Shown here: positions 1 through 7,486 of the stretch, one piece after another
How the letters are laid out: each line of letters begins with the position of its first letter
Position numbering within the stretch: position 1 is the first letter of the stretch
The notes under the pieces: model-generated
Databases searched by the model: none
What the model was told of the DNA's origin: nothing
The model's input: only the letters and a program-made list of their open reading frames with translations
Program-made: the position numbers and the translations under genes
Source of the DNA: CAYPEK01 sp964409645
GTDB taxonomy: Bacteria; UBP15; UBA6099
DNA: 23,081 nt
Direction of reading: 5' to 3'
NCBI GenBank assembly: GCA_964409645.1
Contig: CAYPEK010000069.1
Coordinates: 1 to 23,081, forward strand

Positions 1-289
1 GGTGGAACCTCAGACCTCCCTTATACGGTCCGATCGAGCTGTTAAACTGCACTCTGAAGCCCCTGTTAACCTGAACGACGCCTTTGTCATCAAGCCACGG
101 GACACGGAACATGATTACGCGCTCCGGCTCAACTATCCGCTCCATGATTTTAGTCTCAACATAGTGCGGGTTCTTCTCCAAAACAGGCACAAGCGATTGA
201 ACTACTTCGAGAACAGCTTGCTGGAACTCCACTTCCCCCGGATTCTTCGCCGCAACCTGTTTCAATAAATCTTCAACATACTGTTTCAT
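1..289 (-). CDS. gdhA: Glutamate dehydrogenase, N-terminal part (runs off the window start)
   Basis: Reading the minus strand from the ATG at 289 gives a 96-codon open frame that continues past base 1. It starts MKQYVEDLLKQVAAKNPGE and later reads IVEPERVIMFRVPWLDD, then FNSSIGPYKGGLRFH. This is the characteristic N-terminal region of hexameric bacterial glutamate dehydrogenase; the PYKGGLRFH stretch lies in the substrate-binding domain. The enzyme interconverts 2-oxoglutarate plus ammonium and glutamate in the cytoplasm. Cofactor preference (NADP or NAD) cannot be judged because the Rossmann domain is outside the window. The upstream stretch is purine-rich (AAAGAGAGTGAG), giving only a weak Shine-Dalgarno match. 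The gene is separated from metK by a long AT-rich gap and has its own candidate promoter, so it is probably transcribed alone. Confidence 0.93.
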   Translation of the reverse strand, partial: MKQYVEDLLKQVAAKNPGEVEFQQAVLEVVQSLVPVLEKNPHYVETKIMERIVEPERVIMFRVPWLDDKGVVQVNRGFRVQFNSSIGPYKGGLRFH

Positions 290-495
290 GTTTTTCTCAC
301 TCTCTTTCGTATGGATTTAAATGCAAACAGGCAAAAACCTGAGTTTACCCAACATCAATTGACAAATGGAAATACAATAATAAATGGATAATTCAAAAAC
401 GTTCGGCGTCATTTTTAACCCTTCGGCCTTAGTAATAGTAATAAATCTTTTAATACATATACGGTCAAATTTTACCGATATGCAATGGTGCATCT

Positions 496-524
496 ATGTT
501 AATAAACAAGGTTTTTAATGTCAA
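496..524 (-). promoter_or_regulatory. Candidate sigma70 promoter of gdhA
   Basis: On the minus strand a perfect TTGACA (-35, 519-524) is followed after 17 bp by TAACAT (-10, 496-501). Transcription would start near 489 and give a leader of about 200 nt before the gdhA ATG. The same -35, spacing and -10 sequence recur before the HDOD gene (9133-9161). Call based on sequence match only. Confidence 0.45.
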
Positions 525-604
525 GCGTTATATGAATATTCTTTTTATTAAAAGGATAATTTTACGATAAGCAAATTATTCCTATAAATAGCTTGCACAT
601 CACA

Positions 605-622
605 AACGGCAAACTTACCGTT
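605..622. promoter_or_regulatory. Operator-like inverted repeat, site 1
   Basis: AACGGCAAACTTACCGTT has half-sites AACGG and CCGTT; the flanking A and T extend the arms by one pair. It matches site 2 (647-664) at 15 of 18 positions, and the two centres lie 42 bp apart, close to four DNA helical turns. It sits about 120-130 bp upstream of the predicted gdhA start site. This looks like one half of a tandem regulator-binding element; the regulator is unknown. Confidence 0.5.
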
Positions 623-646
623 TAGGCAATGCTTTATACCCATTTT

Positions 647-664
647 AACGGCAATATTGCCGTT
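647..664. promoter_or_regulatory. Operator-like inverted repeat, site 2
   Basis: AACGGCAATATTGCCGTT is a perfect palindrome and extends to 20 bp at 646-665. It shares AACGGCAA and CCGTT with site 1 in the same register, 42 bp away. It is not followed by a T-run on either strand, so a terminator is unlikely. It lies between the metK terminator and the gdhA promoter. Confidence 0.5.
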
Positions 665-723
665 ATATCAACAGTATCCCTTTATCTCAATTTCTTTTTA
701 CGCGTTTTTTTGATATTTCATAC

Positions 724-762
724 AAACAAAAAACCCGGACTTCGAAATCAAATCCGGGTTTT
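724..762 (-). terminator. Rho-independent terminator of metK
   Basis: On the minus strand a 9-10 bp stem (arms 730-739 and 753-762, core AACCCGGA/TCCGGGTT) is followed by TTTTTTGTTTG. It lies just past the metK stop codon at 786-788. Confidence 0.9.
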
Positions 763-785
763 GATTTATATTGATATTTTATTAC

Positions 786-1985
786 TTATTTAATGCCAAG
801 CACTTTCTTCAAAGCACCGACTTTGTCGAGCTTTTCCCATGAAAATTCAGCTTCTTCTCGACCGAAATGTCCGTAAGCCGCCGTCTTTTCATAAATCGGC
901 CTTCTCAGATTCAATTTGTCGATGATCGCGGCCGGCCTGAAATCGAAAACTTCGAGCGCGGCTTTTTCGAGTTTTTCTATATCGACTTTCTCAGTTCCGA
1001 ATGTTTCAATGAATATCGATACTGGCTTAGCAACGCCAATCGAATATCCGATCTGAATCTCGCATTTGGACGCCGCTCCTGCCGCCACTATATTCTTCGC
1101 CGCATATCTCGCCATGTATGTCCCGGAGCGGTCCACTTTCGAGGGGTCTTTCCCCGAGAAGGCGCCGCCGCCATGTCTGCCGTATCCTCCATACGTATCG
1201 ACAACAATCTTACGCCCCGTGAGGCCGGTATCTCCCATCGGGCCTCCGATCACGAATCTTCCGGTCGGATTTACGAGCAGCCGTGTTTCCTTTTTCATCA
1301 GTTTTTTCGGGATAATTTTATCAATGACGTGCTTTTCGAGATCCTTCTGTATCTTCGGGATCGACACTGCGGGCGAATGCTGCGACGACAAGATTATCGT
1401 ATCCACCGCCACCGGTTTCCCGTCTTCATAAACAACCGTCACCTGACTTTTGCCGTCCGGCCTTAAATACCCCATAGTGCCGTTTCTTCTGACTTGAGTC
1501 ATTTTCAGGCAAAGCTTCTGGGCTAAAGACGCGGCAAGCGGCATGTATTCCTTTGTTTCGTTACACGCATACCCGAACACCATTCCCTGATCCCCGGCGC
1601 CCTGACAGTCGTACTGATCCTCTTTCGTTTTCTTCGCGGCTCCGCGTACCTCCATCGCCTTGCTGACTCCCATGTCTATATCGGGCGATTGTTTGTCTAT
1701 CGCGACTATGACTCCGCACGTGTTGCAGTCGAAACCGTAATCGGCATTATCGTAACCGATTCTTCGGATCGTATTGCGCACAATCGTTGGGACATCCAAC
1801 TGCGCTTTCGTCGTAATCTCTCCGGCGACCAGCACGAGACCTGTCGTTATCGACGTCTCACATGCGACGCGGCTCATTTTATCCTTTGCCAGACATGCGT
1901 CCAGTATCGCATCCGATATATTGTCGCAAATCTTATCGGGATGCCCTTCAGTTACTGATTCCGAGGTGAATAGATACCGTCTCAC
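786..1985 (-). CDS. metK: S-adenosylmethionine synthetase
   Basis: This 399-residue cytoplasmic enzyme makes S-adenosylmethionine from methionine and ATP, the methyl donor for RNA, DNA, protein and lipid methylation. Family hallmarks are all present: SVTEGHPDKICDNISDAILD near the N-terminus (residues 10-29), GAGDQGMVFGYA in the middle (around 129-140), and the phosphate-binding loop GGGAFSGKDPSKVDRS (around 272-287). Length matches the usual 380-400 residues. Translation starts at GTG (1983-1985), preceded by AAGGAG at a spacing of about 8 nt. The gene follows the cvpA-like gene by 24 bp and ends in a clear intrinsic terminator, so the two form an operon. No SAM riboswitch is visible in the short leader. 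Confidence 0.98.
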   Translation of the reverse strand: MRRYLFTSESVTEGHPDKICDNISDAILDACLAKDKMSRVACETSITTGLVLVAGEITTKAQLDVPTIVRNTIRRIGYDNADYGFDCNTCGVIVAIDKQSPDIDMGVSKAMEVRGAAKKTKEDQYDCQGAGDQGMVFGYACNETKEYMPLAASLAQKLCLKMTQVRRNGTMGYLRPDGKSQVTVVYEDGKPVAVDTIILSSQHSPAVSIPKIQKDLEKHVIDKIIPKKLMKKETRLLVNPTGRFVIGGPMGDTGLTGRKIVVDTYGGYGRHGGGAFSGKDPSKVDRSGTYMARYAAKNIVAAGAASKCEIQIGYSIGVAKPVSIFIETFGTEKVDIEKLEKAALEVFDFRPAAIIDKLNLRRPIYEKTAAYGHFGREEAEFSWEKLDKVGALKKVLGIK

Positions 1986-2009
1986 TGTTATCTCTCCTTA
2001 TGTTGTTAT

Positions 2010-2468
2010 TTAAAATATCTTTGGGTTTCTTAGTGATTCCGTGTCGTTCATCATAGCCTGAAACGGCGTGACAAGATAAATGTCCATTGATATCATACCG
2101 GATTGAATCAATCCCGCGAATTCGGTATCCGGTCTGTAAAACATAATCACAGAAAATACGAACCTCGCCACACCCCACCCTATCACAAAACCCAATATCG
2201 ACCCAAAAACTCCCTCCATCGACTCGACAAGTGTCATTCTCGTCTTTCCTATAAACAACACACCTATCAATGTCGCTCCCAAAAAGATTCCGACAAATGC
2301 CAATATATATGTATTTTCCGGGACTCCGTTTCTCACTAATTGATCCGTAACAAAAAAGGCTCCGAATATCCCTAACAATGACGCTACCGATCGGATCGAC
2401 CCCATGAAATATCCGATAACCGTAAATATAATAATTATCGATACAGCAGTGATATCCGCTCCGTTCAT
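2010..2468 (-). CDS. CvpA-family membrane protein
   Basis: This 152-residue protein has four hydrophobic segments: roughly residues 5-25, 28-45, 53-75 and 86-110. The N-terminal pattern (MNGADITAVSIIIIFTVIGY, then MGSIRSVASLLG) matches the CvpA family, named for a role in colicin V production in E. coli. Its general function is uncertain; it has been linked to envelope integrity. I place the start at the ATG at 2466-2468 because homologues begin with a short N/D-containing segment directly before the first helix. An in-frame GTG at 2478-2480 is possible and has GGAAGG three bases upstream, adding four residues. It is the first gene of the cvpA-metK operon. That pairing looks incidental; nothing in the sequence ties the two functions together. 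Confidence 0.75.
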   Translation of the reverse strand: MNGADITAVSIIIIFTVIGYFMGSIRSVASLLGIFGAFFVTDQLVRNGVPENTYILAFVGIFLGATLIGVLFIGKTRMTLVESMEGVFGSILGFVIGWGVARFVFSVIMFYRPDTEFAGLIQSGMISMDIYLVTPFQAMMNDTESLRNPKIF

Positions 2469-2530
2469 TTCAATCCGCACCCGCCTTCCGTTCCCTAAAC
2501 ATCGGGTCTGATTTTTCCCGTTTCCGATTG

Positions 2531-2560
2531 ATTATATCCGATTCGATCATATATAAACAA
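2531..2560 (-). promoter_or_regulatory. Candidate promoter of the cvpA-like/metK operon
   Basis: On the minus strand a consensus TATAAT (2531-2536) lies 18 bp downstream of TTGTTT (2555-2560). The start site would fall near 2524, about 55 nt before the chosen ATG. Confidence 0.45.
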
Positions 2561-2668
2561 TGTCCTCTGCAATTTTACTCTGCCGCCTTTATAATATCAA
2601 CTTAGTTTCAATTCCGACTATCCGACTAAATGAAATTCGTCCATATTTCACATTCACATATTTTACAA

Positions 2669-2697
2669 TTCATATTAATTTCGATTTCCTATATAAT
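2669..2697 (+). promoter_or_regulatory. Candidate promoter of the MFS transporter gene
   Basis: TTCATA (2669-2674), 17 bp, then a perfect TATAAT (2692-2697). This gives a leader of about 50 nt before the ATG at 2755. A second TATAAT at 2590-2595 has no recognisable -35 element. Confidence 0.4.
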
Positions 2698-2754
2698 TTC
2701 TCAATTCGTTCAGCCGGGCTTATTCCGGTAAATATTTTACGGAACGTAGTGCTT

Positions 2755-3948
2755 ATGAAAAAAACAATTCTGACCTGTTCTTCATATCTTTACCTTATGT
2801 CATACGCTTTTTTCGTCTCAAGCATCGGGTTGTGCAACAAGCCGGTAGCCGCAACATTTCACCTCAACGAGCGTGCGATGGGATGGCTGATTTTTTCTCA
2901 CTTCGCCGGATTTATAATCATGACCGTAGGCGCCGGCATGCTTGCCGACCGCATCGGACTTAAACCGGTGATGATAGGCTCCATCTTCGCTCAAGGGCTC
3001 GCTCTTATCGGATTCGGATCGGCAAAAAACGTACCGTCAATTTACATAATGATGCTTTTCACAGGTTTCGCCGGCGGCGCAGTGGAATCAGCCGTAAATG
3101 CTCTTATTTCTAAATTGTATCCTGAGACCAGAAGCTTCTCCCTCAATCTGCTTCACATTTTTTTCGGCACAGGCGCATTTACGTGGCCGATGATCGGCGG
3201 CCAGTTGCTTAGAAACCACGTTTCGTGGCGATGGCTTATCATTATTCTAGGCATCTATTCGCTTGTGATAGGTTTGCTTGTGGCAGTCCAAAAATTCGAA
3301 GTCCGCTCCGGCGGAGATTCCATGCGAATATCGGATGCGTTTTCTCTCGTTAAGAAACCGGCGATGATATTTATCGGACTCATGGTCGCGTTCTACGTCG
3401 GTTCGGAGATGGGAATCAATGCGTGGATCGTCAGATACTTTGACGAACAATTGCTTAACGGCCAGCCTCTAGGAGCTTTTCTTCCTTTCGGCCTGAATCC
3501 CGCAACTGGCATAGTGCTTACGCTTTACTGGGCATCCATGACTTTCGGGCGGCTCTTTGCAACCTATGCCGCTTCCCGCGTACCGGATTATAAATTGCTG
3601 AGATTCCTGACAACAATTTCCGCGGTTGCAGGCATAGCGGCCTTCTCCGTTCGCGGCGTCCTGCCGGCAGTTATCTTTCTCATTATCACGGGCATATCAT
3701 TTTCGGGAATATTCGCAACCGCAATCGCCGCAGGAAACAACCGTTTCCCCGAATATGCGGGATCGGTCAGCGGCTTCGTGATAGGATTCTCCGGAGTAGG
3801 CAACATGGTTTTAAATGTCATTATTGGAAATATCATTCAGGAAACCGGCAGCATACGTTCCGGAATGCTCTTTGCCGCTGCTCTTCTTTTTGCGATGGCT
3901 GCATGTTCATTTGCTATCAAGAAAGCGCCGGAAGCAATCGAAACATGA
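2755..3948 (+). CDS. Major facilitator superfamily transporter
   Basis: This 397-residue inner-membrane protein shows about twelve hydrophobic segments. It carries an MFS motif-A-like loop, GMLADRIGLKPVMIG, between the second and third helices (residues about 60-75). The last helices are glycine-rich (SGFVIGFSGVGNMVLNVIIG). The frame is open upstream to 2560, but that extension is AT-rich and unlike coding sequence, and ATG 2755 fits the start of helix 1, so I chose it. The Shine-Dalgarno match is weak (CGGAA, 12 nt upstream). The substrate cannot be told from sequence. The next genes on the strand handle carbohydrates, which makes a sugar possible but not shown. No terminator is visible between it and the GH2 gene. 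Confidence 0.88.
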   Translation: MKKTILTCSSYLYLMSYAFFVSSIGLCNKPVAATFHLNERAMGWLIFSHFAGFIIMTVGAGMLADRIGLKPVMIGSIFAQGLALIGFGSAKNVPSIYIMMLFTGFAGGAVESAVNALISKLYPETRSFSLNLLHIFFGTGAFTWPMIGGQLLRNHVSWRWLIIILGIYSLVIGLLVAVQKFEVRSGGDSMRISDAFSLVKKPAMIFIGLMVAFYVGSEMGINAWIVRYFDEQLLNGQPLGAFLPFGLNPATGIVLTLYWASMTFGRLFATYAASRVPDYKLLRFLTTISAVAGIAAFSVRGVLPAVIFLIITGISFSGIFATAIAAGNNRFPEYAGSVSGFVIGFSGVGNMVLNVIIGNIIQETGSIRSGMLFAAALLFAMAACSFAIKKAPEAIET

Positions 3949-3966
3949 TATGTTTTTAACGGGACA

Positions 3967-3995
3967 TTCACGCGGGTATGGTGATATGTTAGAAT
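3967..3995 (+). promoter_or_regulatory. Candidate promoter of the GH2/nucleotidylyltransferase genes
   Basis: TTCACG (3967-3972), 17 bp, TAGAAT (3990-3995). Both boxes are 4-5 of 6 matches to consensus. The start site would be near 4002. Confidence 0.35.
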
Positions 3996-4013
3996 ACTCA
4001 TGCCCCGTACGAA

Positions 4014-4023
4014 ATGTTAACAT
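4014..4023. promoter_or_regulatory. Short palindrome in the GH2 leader
   Basis: ATGTTAACAT is a perfect 10-bp palindrome lying about 12-21 bp downstream of the predicted start site. Its place fits a repressor operator, but a 10-bp palindrome can arise by chance in AT-rich DNA. Confidence 0.25.
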
Positions 4024-4063
4024 ATTCAAATATTAGGGGCCCGTTCAAAGAAGAGGTTGTATA

Positions 4064-6331
4064 ATGCCCGCATCTAAAACATCTTTAGACGGAGAAAGCT
4101 GGCGGCTCGGCCAATGCATGCACGGCCAAGGCGTCGATGACGTCGTAAGATGGATTCCAGCAAGAGTCCCCGGCAATGTAAGATCCGATCTTATGCGCGC
4201 AGGAATAATAGAGGACCCGTTCCCCGGAAAACAGAACGAACTTTCGAGATGGGTTGACGACTGGAACTGGTGGTACAAGCGCGACATCGACATCAAACCC
4301 GGCCCGAAGAGAACCTTCATTCGCTTTGAAGGAATCGATTACCGTTCACACATTTTCTTCAACGGCAGAAAACTTCTGGACAATGAAGGCATGTTCGCGC
4401 CTACCGTAGTTGAAGTCACTGATCTGATTTCGGATAAAAATTCTCTCTGTGTGAATGTTGAATACAGCGGCCAGTTCAAAGTCAGGGAAAAAACTCTCAA
4501 ATGCCAGATGAGTTTCGGCTGGGATTTCGCCCCGACAATCAAAACAATGGGCATTTGGGATTCTGTGTCTCTTATCCGTACCGGAGACATTTTTATAACC
4601 CACCTGCGCGTAGAGCCCGTTAAGGTGACCGAGTCGTATTGGGAAGCACAGGTATCGCTCGGGCTCGATTCCCGAAAAGAACATACTGCAACATTCGAAT
4701 TTGAATTGAAGGGACACAACTTCGAAGGCGGCATCAAGACTCACAAGCACGAAGAACTTGTACCGGAAGGAATTTCGGAACACAGGATTGCAATCCCTAT
4801 CGTCGATCCTCAACTATGGTTCCCTTGGGAATTGGGGAAACAAAACCTTTATTCTCTCTCCGTGGCAGTAAGAACAGGACGGGAAATTTCGGATACTCAC
4901 TCGGCCAGATTCGGCCTGAGAACAATCGCGTTGCATTCTAATGAAGGCCTTCCCGGAAAGCTCTGGACATTTTTTATCAATGGCAAACGTATGTATATTC
5001 GAGGCGCGAACTGGGTTCCTCCCGATTCACTCCCCGGCCGCATTGATCGCGAGCGATATTCCAAACTGCTCGATCTCGCAAAACAGGCAAACATTAATAT
5101 GCTCCGCGTTTGGGGCGGAGGTCTGAGAGAAAAGGACGATTTCTACAATCTCTGCGACGAGCTCGGAATCATGCTTTGGCAGGAATTCCCATTTGCATGC
5201 GCTCACCGCACCTATCCACGCGATGAGAATTTTAAGAAAGTGGTCAAGAAGGAAGCGACAGGAATACTCGATAAGCTGTATAACAATCCCTCCGTGGTAC
5301 TCTACTGCGGAGGCAACGAGATTAGCTACTCGATGAACAAGCCGATCGTCGATATATTGAAGCACAAAGTCGAGAAATACGGTGGCGGGCGACCGTTCAA
5401 AGTCACGTCACCGACAGAAGGAGAAAGCCACAACTACAGAATATTTCACGGTCTTGCCAACCTCGCGGACTACCGGAACGAAAGCGAGGCATTCCTCAGC
5501 GAATTCGGTTGTCAGTCCGCACCCGTGAAAGAAACGCTCGATTTCATCATTCCGAAAAAATTCCAATGGCCCATCGAACCGCAACTGCCTAATTCAATCG
5601 GCGAATTCACATTCACCCGCGCAGAACAGTTCGACTTCATAAACAGGCTTGTCATAAGCAACACCGCGCGTCGCAACACGGAGATATGGACATACCACGA
5701 CGCCCAACTCCTGAAGCTTTTCAGATACGCGGAACAGATCGGATTCGACAACTGCGACTCGTTCATTGCCGCCACGCAGAAAATTCAGGCGCAGGCGCTA
5801 CAGATCGCAGTCGAACATGTCCGGCGCAGAAAATACACCACCAGCGGCGTCATGTTCTGGCAGTTCAATGAACCGTGGCCAACAGTCTGTTGGAGCGTTG
5901 TGGACTATTTCTTCAGGCCGAAACTGGCGTGGCACAAACTCAAGCAGATATATTCACCACTCCTTTTCTCACTGGAGTACCCGCTCGGCCCATACGAACC
6001 GAATCAGGTTTTAGAAGCCGGCGCATTCCTGATTAACGACAGGCACCGAGACTACAATAATCTGACCATAATTGTTACCACTTCGGGAAACGGCGGCGAA
6101 GATCAATCAACTGAACTCCGTGCATCGGTAGCAGCGGACGGAATAACCGAAATTGGAAAAATCAACCTTCCGCTAACCGGAGAAAGCGGCTGGAAAATAA
6201 ACTGTGACGTTCTGCAAAACGGCAAGAAACTTTGTTCGAACGAATATGACTTAAGCATAGTGGACCGCAAGCCGACGATAGGCATACTGATGGCACTCGA
6301 CTGGCTGGCTCACAACATCTTCTGGAAATGA
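4064..6331 (+). CDS. Glycoside hydrolase family 2 protein, beta-mannosidase-like
   Basis: This 755-residue protein has the GH2 order: N-terminal sugar-binding jelly-roll domain (about 10-170), immunoglobulin-like domain (about 175-290) and TIM barrel (about 300-630), then a short C-terminal beta region. The acid/base glutamate is in YCGGNEI (E419) and the nucleophile in FLSEFGCQS (E480). The segments MLRVWGGGLREKDDFYNLCD (346-365) and MFWQFNEPWPT (597-607) are closest in style to beta-mannosidases, which release mannose from non-reducing ends. No signal peptide is present, so it should act in the cytoplasm on imported or internally made oligosaccharides. At 755 residues it is somewhat shorter than typical beta-mannosidases (about 820-880). 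Translation starts at ATG with AGAGG upstream. The next gene follows by 10 bp. Substrate is inferred from family resemblance only. Confidence 0.88.
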   Translation: MPASKTSLDGESWRLGQCMHGQGVDDVVRWIPARVPGNVRSDLMRAGIIEDPFPGKQNELSRWVDDWNWWYKRDIDIKPGPKRTFIRFEGIDYRSHIFFNGRKLLDNEGMFAPTVVEVTDLISDKNSLCVNVEYSGQFKVREKTLKCQMSFGWDFAPTIKTMGIWDSVSLIRTGDIFITHLRVEPVKVTESYWEAQVSLGLDSRKEHTATFEFELKGHNFEGGIKTHKHEELVPEGISEHRIAIPIVDPQLWFPWELGKQNLYSLSVAVRTGREISDTHSARFGLRTIALHSNEGLPGKLWTFFINGKRMYIRGANWVPPDSLPGRIDRERYSKLLDLAKQANINMLRVWGGGLREKDDFYNLCDELGIMLWQEFPFACAHRTYPRDENFKKVVKKEATGILDKLYNNPSVVLYCGGNEISYSMNKPIVDILKHKVEKYGGGRPFKVTSPTEGESHNYRIFHGLANLADYRNESEAFLSEFGCQSAPVKETLDFIIPKKFQWPIEPQLPNSIGEFTFTRAEQFDFINRLVISNTARRNTEIWTYHDAQLLKLFRYAEQIGFDNCDSFIAATQKIQAQALQIAVEHVRRRKYTTSGVMFWQFNEPWPTVCWSVVDYFFRPKLAWHKLKQIYSPLLFSLEYPLGPYEPNQVLEAGAFLINDRHRDYNNLTIIVTTSGNGGEDQSTELRASVAADGITEIGKINLPLTGESGWKINCDVLQNGKKLCSNEYDLSIVDRKPTIGILMALDWLAHNIFWK

Positions 6332-6341
6332 GGTACACATA

Positions 6342-7406
6342 ATGAAGGGACTTATCCTCAGCGGCGGCCGCGGAACAAGGCTTCGGCCGATAACTTATAC
6401 GAGAGCAAAACAACTCATCCCGGTGGCGAATAAACCGATTCTTTTTTACGGCATCGAGTCGATCGTACGTGCAGGAATAACCGAAATCGGCATAATCGTG
6501 GGCGACACGAAAGATGAAGTCATGGCAGCCGCGGGCGACGGCTCTAAATTCGGGTGCAATATCACATATATCGAGCAGCCAGCACCGCTCGGACTCGCAC
6601 ACGCGGTCATGACAGCCGAGAATTTTCTGAAAGACGACCGCTTCGTCATGTATCTCGGCGACAACATCATCAAATACGGCATCGACGATCTTGTGAAAGA
6701 ATTTGAGACAAAGAAACCTAATTCACAGATTCTTCTCGCTCATGTCTCCAATCCGTCGCAGTTCGGAGTTGCGGAAATCGACGGCGAAAGAATTGTGCGG
6801 CTTGAAGAAAAACCGCAGCAACCGAAATCCGACCTCGCGATTGTGGGCGTTTACATGTTCGACCCGAATGTTTTCGAAGCTGTCCACTCGATAAAACCGT
6901 CGAAACGCGGAGAGTACGAAATAACGGATGCGATTTCATGGCTAATTAATAACAAACTGGATGTCGTCGCTCATATTATTAAAGGATGGTGGAAAGACAC
7001 AGGAAAGATAGACGATCTGCTCGAAGCCAACCGCATCATGCTCGACATTATCGATCAGGACATTAAAGGAAACGTATGCCCGAAATGCCACATCGACGGT
7101 AAAGTCGTGATAGACGAAGGCGCCGCAATAGAGAACAGCACTATTCGCGGGCCTGCTATCATCGGTTCCGGCGCCACAATAAGGAACTCGTATATCGGCC
7201 CCTTTACTGCTATCGGCAAAGATACGAAAATTGAAAACAGCGAAATCGAGCACAGCATTCTTATGGATGGGAGCGAAGTACTGAACATAGAGGGACGTAT
7301 TACGGACAGTCTCATAGGATGCAAAGCGAGAATATCCAAGTCGGTAGGGCTACCGCGCGTTTTAAGATTCATGCTCGGTGATCAGAGTGAGGCCGAGCTG
7401 CTGTAA
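6342..7406 (+). CDS. Glucose-1-phosphate nucleotidylyltransferase, long RmlA type
   Basis: This 354-residue cytoplasmic enzyme joins a sugar 1-phosphate to a nucleotide, most likely dTTP plus glucose 1-phosphate giving dTDP-glucose, the first step to dTDP-sugars such as rhamnose. The N-terminal pyrophosphorylase domain shows LSGGRGTRLRPITYTRAKQL (residues 5-24) and the metal-binding YLGDN (about 104-108). WWKDTGK (about 215-221) is also characteristic. The C-terminal 110 residues have hexapeptide-like repeats (AIIGSGATIRNSYIGPFTAIG) predicting a left-handed beta-helix. Length and layout match the long RmlA/StrD class rather than the 290-residue short form. A CPKC pair near residue 240 is unusual for the family. 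The GAGG ribosome-binding site overlaps the GH2 stop region, and the 10-bp gap implies cotranscription. No rmlB, C or D gene is nearby, so the final sugar is unknown. Confidence 0.88.
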   Translation: MKGLILSGGRGTRLRPITYTRAKQLIPVANKPILFYGIESIVRAGITEIGIIVGDTKDEVMAAAGDGSKFGCNITYIEQPAPLGLAHAVMTAENFLKDDRFVMYLGDNIIKYGIDDLVKEFETKKPNSQILLAHVSNPSQFGVAEIDGERIVRLEEKPQQPKSDLAIVGVYMFDPNVFEAVHSIKPSKRGEYEITDAISWLINNKLDVVAHIIKGWWKDTGKIDDLLEANRIMLDIIDQDIKGNVCPKCHIDGKVVIDEGAAIENSTIRGPAIIGSGATIRNSYIGPFTAIGKDTKIENSEIEHSILMDGSEVLNIEGRITDSLIGCKARISKSVGLPRVLRFMLGDQSEAELL

Positions 7407-7486
7407 CTTATGTAGTTTGTCCGCTTATTGTTAAGCGAACGCATTTTTGTGCCGAATAATATTTAAATAAACATTTGGAGGAGAGC

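Larger units (their letters stand above)
290..785. other. AT-rich intergenic region between metK and gdhA
   Basis: No convincing gene is visible in these roughly 500 bases. From left to right the stretch holds the probable gdhA 5' leader (290-489), a candidate minus-strand promoter (496-524), two 18-bp inverted repeats at 605-622 and 647-664, and the metK terminator (724-762). A smaller inverted repeat, CGGT-N8-ACCG, lies at 462-477 inside or just downstream of the promoter. I looked for tRNA-like and riboswitch-like structure and saw none. Confidence 0.7.

Noticed and set aside
2..268. Open frame of 88 codons on the plus strand at the window start
   Set aside because: It lies wholly opposite the gdhA N-terminus, which matches a known family; the plus-strand product resembles nothing.
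867..1466. 199-codon open frame antisense to metK
   Set aside because: metK is unmistakable on the minus strand; the antisense product has no recognisable domain and no ribosome-binding site.
1986..2009. SAM riboswitch upstream of metK
   Set aside because: The cvpA-metK gap is 24 bp and the operon leader about 55 nt, too short for a SAM riboswitch aptamer.
2560..2754. N-terminal extension of the MFS transporter (start near 2560)
   Set aside because: The added 65 residues are AT-codon-rich without a ribosome-binding site and contain the likely promoter; MFS homologues begin at the first helix as with ATG 2755.
3959..4008. ACGGG and CCCGT arms after the MFS gene as a terminator
   Set aside because: The arms are short, the loop would be about 40 nt and no T-run follows; the stretch is better read as a promoter region.
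7422..7450. Possible terminator (CGCTTA/TAAGCG stem, later T-run) between the nucleotidylyltransferase and SIS genes
   Set aside because: The stem is only 6 bp and the T-run begins several bases after it, so it is too weak to call.
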